64,000 nucleotides of DNA from Clostridium_AD sp050717635 (lineage in GTDB: Bacteria > Bacillota > Clostridia > Clostridiales > Clostridiaceae). The notes under the pieces were generated by a model, which was not told the origin of the DNA, made no database searches, and was given only the letters and a program-made list of their open reading frames with translations. Positions 60,678 to 64,000 of this stretch are shown in pieces. The stretch spans positions 1 through 64,000 of the forward strand of contig NZ_JBOITO010000036.1 in assembly GCF_050717635.1 (NCBI RefSeq), in the 5' to 3' direction. Within the stretch, counting starts at the first letter, position 1, and every line of letters starts with the position of its first letter. Position numbers and translations under genes: made by a program.

Positions 60678-60703
60678 GGTGCCACCCACGTGGCAAGTGG
60701 CAT
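60678..60703 (-). repeat. REP-like palindromic repeat, copy 4
   Basis: Minus strand ATGCCACTTGCCACGTGGGT then GGCACC and AAAGGGGG, identical to copy 1 except for one base. It lies directly before the thioredoxin start and contributes the purine run used as ribosome site. Confidence 0.85.
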
Positions 60704-60875
60704 GTTTAAAAATTATTATACACTATATCTTCTCTTAATTCCATCTCAATACCCTTTTGAATTTGCTTTAAAATTTTGTTTAAATATTGACAAATCTAGT
60801 ATTATTAAATCAGGATATAAATCATTTAAAATCAAATAATAATTATAAGAATAAACTACAAGGAGATGTTGTAAG

Positions 60876-61067
60876 ATGGAAAATATACCTTATGACGGTT
60901 TTATGCAAAAAGAATTATTAGTTAAAGATCAACTAATTAATGCTTCTAATAATGATGAAACTACAACTCATTGCAGCCATTCTTGTCCTAAGTGCGGCGT
61001 AGGTCAATGTGAACTAACAGAAGGACATCCTGGTGTTCATAAGTGCACTGAAGGACATACCTGGTAA
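60876..61067 (+). CDS. Small Cys/His-rich protein
   Basis: 63 residues. The C-terminal half has CSHSCPKCGVGQCELTEGHPG then HKCTEGHTW: four to five Cys and three His in a zinc-ribbon-like arrangement. It probably binds one Zn. No characterised family is recalled. CAAGGAG precedes the ATG and the gene has its own A/T-rich leader, so expression is likely. It is convergent with the GNAT gene, with REP copy 5 between them. Confidence 0.75.
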   Translation: MENIPYDGFMQKELLVKDQLINASNNDETTTHCSHSCPKCGVGQCELTEGHPGVHKCTEGHTW

Positions 61068-61079
61068 CAAAAAATTGAG

Positions 61080-61102
61080 ATGCCACGTGGCAAGTGGCAC
61101 CT
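61080..61102 (-). repeat. REP-like palindromic repeat, copy 5 (short form)
   Basis: ATGCCACGTGGCAAGTGGCA then CCT on the plus strand: the form lacking the CCCA insert, so the GCCACGTGGC palindrome is perfect. It sits between two convergent genes, a usual position for REP sequences. Confidence 0.8.
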
Positions 61103-61127
61103 CACCCAAAATTAAAGGAATTACTCG

Positions 61128-62024
61128 TTAAGATACAAGATAATAATCCATTACTGAGATTTCTTCAAATCCACATGATTCATAAAGTTCAATTGCGATT
61201 TTATTTTCTGTGCCAACTTCAAGAAAGATATTTTTTATGTTTTTTTCCTTTAATATACTGAGCGCAGAACATAAAATTTCTCGTCCATAACCCCTACCTC
61301 TAAATTTTGGAAGTACTCCAACTCCATAAATAAATCCCTCACCTTTGGTTATGCAAATGTGAATTTTACCTATAATTTCGCCCTTTACTTCCGCCATATA
61401 ACTGTTAAAATTATCATCTATTTCTATTGATGGGTTTTCCTTATCCTCTTTAATATCGGCTTCTTGTTCTGCTTCGCCAAAATAAATAGAACTTTGCCTA
61501 TTAATTTCATCCGCATCTACATTAGTTGCCAGTCTAAGTTTAGTAGCGAAGTCATCCGTTACTTCCAAAGTTTTTTTATTTAAACACATTTTGTACTCTG
61601 AAAAGCCATATTCCGCCCTAATGTCATCAATAAAAGCTAACCCTGAAATAGACGTGTGGTCACATAGTATTAACACCTCTGAAGGCTCTATGTTTTTCCA
61701 CTCTTCTTTAGCAAGCAAATATAATTTTTTAAAAATTCCTTTTCTTCGGAATTTAGGATGCACCATTCCACTTATCTCTACTGATGTTCCATGAAAATTA
61801 CATAACCCTAAATAACCTACTAATATTTCATTTTCATAGTAGAGGAACTCTTTCATGATTTTATCTTTTATAGAATCTTTCAAATGACGCATTTTATAAT
61901 CAAGTTCTAATTTCAAATTATATTTTTGCTCATCATAGCAGATAGTTTCTAGATTTTTAATATTTTCACAATCTCCTTCAGTTAGCTCTAACTTCATAGA
62001 AATTGTATGCTTATAATTATCCAT
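61128..62024 (-). CDS. Tandem GNAT acetyltransferase
   Basis: 298 residues with two GNAT domains. The first (about 25-140) has VHPKFRRKGIFKKLY as the acetyl-CoA loop. The second (about 160-298) has VLPKFRGRGYGREIL (the R/Q-x-x-G-x-G/A loop) and ends with LEVGTENKIAIELYESCGF, the classic GNAT C-terminus. It would acetylate an amine such as an antibiotic, peptide or small molecule; substrate unknown. AGGAGGGG precedes the ATG. The next gene upstream ends 20 bases away, so it may be co-transcribed with the papain-like gene. Confidence 0.88.
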   Translation of the reverse strand: MDNYKHTISMKLELTEGDCENIKNLETICYDEQKYNLKLELDYKMRHLKDSIKDKIMKEFLYYENEILVGYLGLCNFHGTSVEISGMVHPKFRRKGIFKKLYLLAKEEWKNIEPSEVLILCDHTSISGLAFIDDIRAEYGFSEYKMCLNKKTLEVTDDFATKLRLATNVDADEINRQSSIYFGEAEQEADIKEDKENPSIEIDDNFNSYMAEVKGEIIGKIHICITKGEGFIYGVGVLPKFRGRGYGREILCSALSILKEKNIKNIFLEVGTENKIAIELYESCGFEEISVMDYYLVS

Positions 62025-62043
62025 CTTTCCCCTCCTAGTTTAA

Positions 62044-62700
62044 TCAAACTCTTTTGTTAATCCTATCCCTATGTATAATTTTCCATAAATGTTTAAGTGT
62101 ATGAACTATCTCATAGAGAAAACCCGTTTTGCAAAAGAAAATTTCATCTTCTTTTGTTTTTGCCTTCTGTCTCATAGGGTATTCACTTAGGTTTCCGGAA
62201 TAATAAATAAATCTTTTCATAGTATCACAAATACCTGTTGGAGTTATTGCATAAGGTTCAATCTGTGTGAGATTTATCCCTCCATGTCTTAAGGCTTCCA
62301 TAACAAATTCGGTGCATATATATGTCTTATACATAGCATGCTTTTTATTGGAAATAAGTCCAATGGCTTGAAGAATATTGTAGTAGTAAACCTCATCATC
62401 ATTATATGTATCATATATAAATTTACTTATGTTTTCGTATTGCAATGTTGTTACAGGTATACGATATATATTAATAGGCACATCATCCTTAAGACCTATA
62501 GTAAGGGTAAATACACTTTCTCTAATTATACCTCCCACAAGGGGGTTGCTAACTGACAGTCTACTAAAGGAATACATTTGGCTTAAATTTTCATTTAAAC
62601 TTATTGATGCATGGTTATATTTCCCTTTTATAACCTTTCTAATCATTTTCCCCACATAACTTGGTGTCCTTGAAATAACAACATAAACATACTTTTCCAT
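62044..62700 (-). CDS. Permuted papain-like (YiiX/NlpC-type) protein
   Basis: 218 residues. YNHASISLN (about 28-36) carries the His and YICTEFVMEAL (about 126-136) the Cys of the circularly permuted NlpC/P60 fold, in the permuted order (His before Cys). Such proteins are amidases or acyltransferases that may act on lipids or peptidoglycan. No signal peptide; the C-terminus is basic (KHLWKIIHRDRINKRV). AAGGAG lies near the ATG. Neighbour of the GNAT gene, function together unknown. Confidence 0.8.
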   Translation of the reverse strand: MEKYVYVVISRTPSYVGKMIRKVIKGKYNHASISLNENLSQMYSFSRLSVSNPLVGGIIRESVFTLTIGLKDDVPINIYRIPVTTLQYENISKFIYDTYNDDEVYYYNILQAIGLISNKKHAMYKTYICTEFVMEALRHGGINLTQIEPYAITPTGICDTMKRFIYYSGNLSEYPMRQKAKTKEDEIFFCKTGFLYEIVHTLKHLWKIIHRDRINKRV

Positions 62701-62941
62701 TTTTTTCTCCTTGCTGTCACCTAAATATAATTCAAGCGAAATTTATTTTTAAGTCTTATTTTTTGAAAGAAAAAATATAAGTAACTATATTATAACATTT
62801 ACCTTGTTTTTATATCATACTATCTGTTTTTATTTTGAACGTGCATTGCCCTAGCTAACTATTCTAATATAAATAAAGGAATTAATGACAAAACACAGAA
62901 TATAACCTTATATGTTCAATTCTAAAAAATGGAGGGTTACT

Positions 62942-63643
62942 ATGATAAATGTAAGAAATGTAACAAAGAGATATGATAAAACTACTGCTGTAAACGATAT
63001 TAGCTTCTATGTTAATGATGGTGAAATTGCCGTGCTACTGGGACCTAATGGTGCTGGTAAAACCACTTCAATAAAATGCATAGCAGGACTTTTAAAATAC
63101 GAAGGTGAAATTGACATTTGTGGGTATATTAATAAAAGTTTAGATGCAAAAAAACTTTTTGGTTTTGTACCTGAAACACCAGCAATGTACGATATGCTTA
63201 CAGTCTACGAACATCTTGAGTTTATAGCTGGAGCGTATAAGATAAAGGATTATAAAGAGAAGGCTGAAGCTCTACTTGAAAGATTTGAATTATCTGATAA
63301 AAGGGATAAGTTAGGTAAAGAACTTTCAAAGGGAATGCAGCAGAAGGTAAGTATATGTTGTGCACTTTTAATTAATCCTAAAGTAATACTTTTTGATGAA
63401 CCCATGGTAGGACTTGACCCAAAAGCAATAAAAGAACTAAGTAATGTATTTTTAGAATTAAAGGAGACAGGGTGCTCAGTGGTTATAAGTACTCATATTA
63501 TTAATAGCGTGGAGGGTCTATGGGATAGAGCACTTATAATGCAAGAAGGATCTATCATAATGTCAAGGACAAAACAAGAGCTGCTCGCTACCAATGAATC
63601 TCTAGAGGAAATTTTCTTCCATGTTACGGAGGGAATAAAATGA
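62942..63643 (+). CDS. ABC transporter ATPase (exporter type)
   Basis: 233 residues. Walker A GPNGAGKTTS (about 34-43), signature LSKGMQQKV, Walker B VILFDEPMVGLDP and switch His in STHI. The short C-terminus and the overlapping permease-like gene suggest a Ycf-type ABC exporter. ATG at 62942 follows GGAGGG. Separate from the NatAB-like pair; substrate not determined. Confidence 0.9.
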   Translation: MINVRNVTKRYDKTTAVNDISFYVNDGEIAVLLGPNGAGKTTSIKCIAGLLKYEGEIDICGYINKSLDAKKLFGFVPETPAMYDMLTVYEHLEFIAGAYKIKDYKEKAEALLERFELSDKRDKLGKELSKGMQQKVSICCALLINPKVILFDEPMVGLDPKAIKELSNVFLELKETGCSVVISTHIINSVEGLWDRALIMQEGSIIMSRTKQELLATNESLEEIFFHVTEGIK

Positions 63644-64000
63644 AGCCACTTTTTTATATATTTAGAAAAACACTAAAAAATCATATTTTGCAGCTTAAGA
63701 AGAAACCCGGCATATTAATACTCTATTTACTTATATCGGTATTTTTTATTTTTATAATAGTTGCATCATTTATTATGCCTGTACGCAGTTCTGTAAATGG
63801 AAATGTTGATACATATGGAGCCATCGCAACTGCAGCAATTCTGATGGTTGTATGGTATGGAGTTAAAAATGGAATTGATAACGGGAGTAGCTTTTTTAGG
63901 CTGTCAGATGTAAATTTAGTTTTCACAGCACCCCTATCACCAAAACGGGTCTTGATTTATGGATTTATTAAGCAACTCTATACTTCATTATTCCTTGTTA
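63640..64000 (+). CDS. Putative ABC exporter permease, cut by window edge
   Basis: Begins ATGA over the ATPase stop (4-base overlap), so it is translationally coupled. The visible 120 residues start MKPLFYIFRKTLKNH, have hydrophobic segments at about 26-46 and 60-80, and contain LVFTAPLSPKRVLIYGFIKQ, a motif of the putative-ABC-exporter family (large permeases partner to short ATPases). The rest lies outside. Confidence 0.85.
   Translation, partial: MKPLFYIFRKTLKNHILQLKKKPGILILYLLISVFFIFIIVASFIMPVRSSVNGNVDTYGAIATAAILMVVWYGVKNGIDNGSSFFRLSDVNLVFTAPLSPKRVLIYGFIKQLYTSLFLV

Overview
The window reads as chromosomal DNA of an anaerobic, endospore-type Clostridium (cluster I-like). It is very A+T rich, has strong AGGAGG-type ribosome sites with frequent TTG/GTG starts, and carries an anaerobic (cobalt-early) corrinoid pathway and many clostridial families. 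Species cannot be fixed from the sequence.

0-6 kb: a lipoprotein gene leaving the window behind a LacI-type operator, a HAD phosphatase plus sn-glycerol-1-phosphate dehydrogenase pair, a cytoplasmic alpha-amylase, a DUF2284 protein, a second HAD hydrolase and an orphan phage YopX protein. 6.2-27.4 kb is the metabolic core. A 17-gene minus-strand operon (cobT-hemA-sirC-hemC-cobA/hemD-hemB-hemL-cbiK-cbiA-cbiC-cbiD-cbiE-cbiT-cbiL-cbiF-cbiG-cbiH-cbiJ, counting cobA/hemD as one fused gene) runs from glutamyl-tRNA to cobyrinate diamide. It starts at a sigma-A promoter, a cobalamin riboswitch and a terminator. Next to it are pduX (L-threonine kinase) and a divergent second cobalamin riboswitch driving the cobalt ECF transporter cbiQOMN. 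Later B12 steps (cbiP, cbiB, cobU, cobS) are not here.

27.5-35.3 kb is a polymorphic-toxin style island: three orphan Rhs C-terminal modules with different hydrophobic tips, each followed by a small membrane protein of one paralogous family (candidate immunity genes). It is bounded on both sides by copies of a short inverted-repeat element coding for a minimal tyrosine recombinase. One copy has cut the first Rhs module, the other has cut the last immunity gene. 35.6-41.0 kb is a Tn3-family transposon with two HD-domain passenger genes and a resolvase gene with a stop at codon 2.

41.0-45.9 kb holds a phage-lysozyme remnant and then a compact cassette: a small UviA/TcdR-like sigma factor, a BhlA/UviB-like holin, a second holin-like protein, a 735-residue peptidoglycan-binding/DUF1906/DUF3289-like protein and a membrane-anchored exported protein. 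The sigma gene and the large gene share an unusual promoter (GGTTTACAATT, then CTTT(T/G)T 16 bases after TTTACA), which suggests an autoregulated lysis and toxin-release system. 46-48.6 kb is decayed mobile DNA with a resolvase and small membrane proteins.

48.9-61.1 kb contains a RAYT (REP-associated tyrosine transposase) flanked directly by inverted copies of a palindromic repeat that recurs three more times nearby, i.e. a REPtron. It sits among an SNF2/SWIM helicase, a YabE-like 3D-domain protein, a NatAB-like ABC exporter, an amidase, a DUF1846 protein and a thioredoxin. The window ends with a tandem GNAT acetyltransferase, a permuted papain-like protein and a second ABC exporter that runs off the edge.
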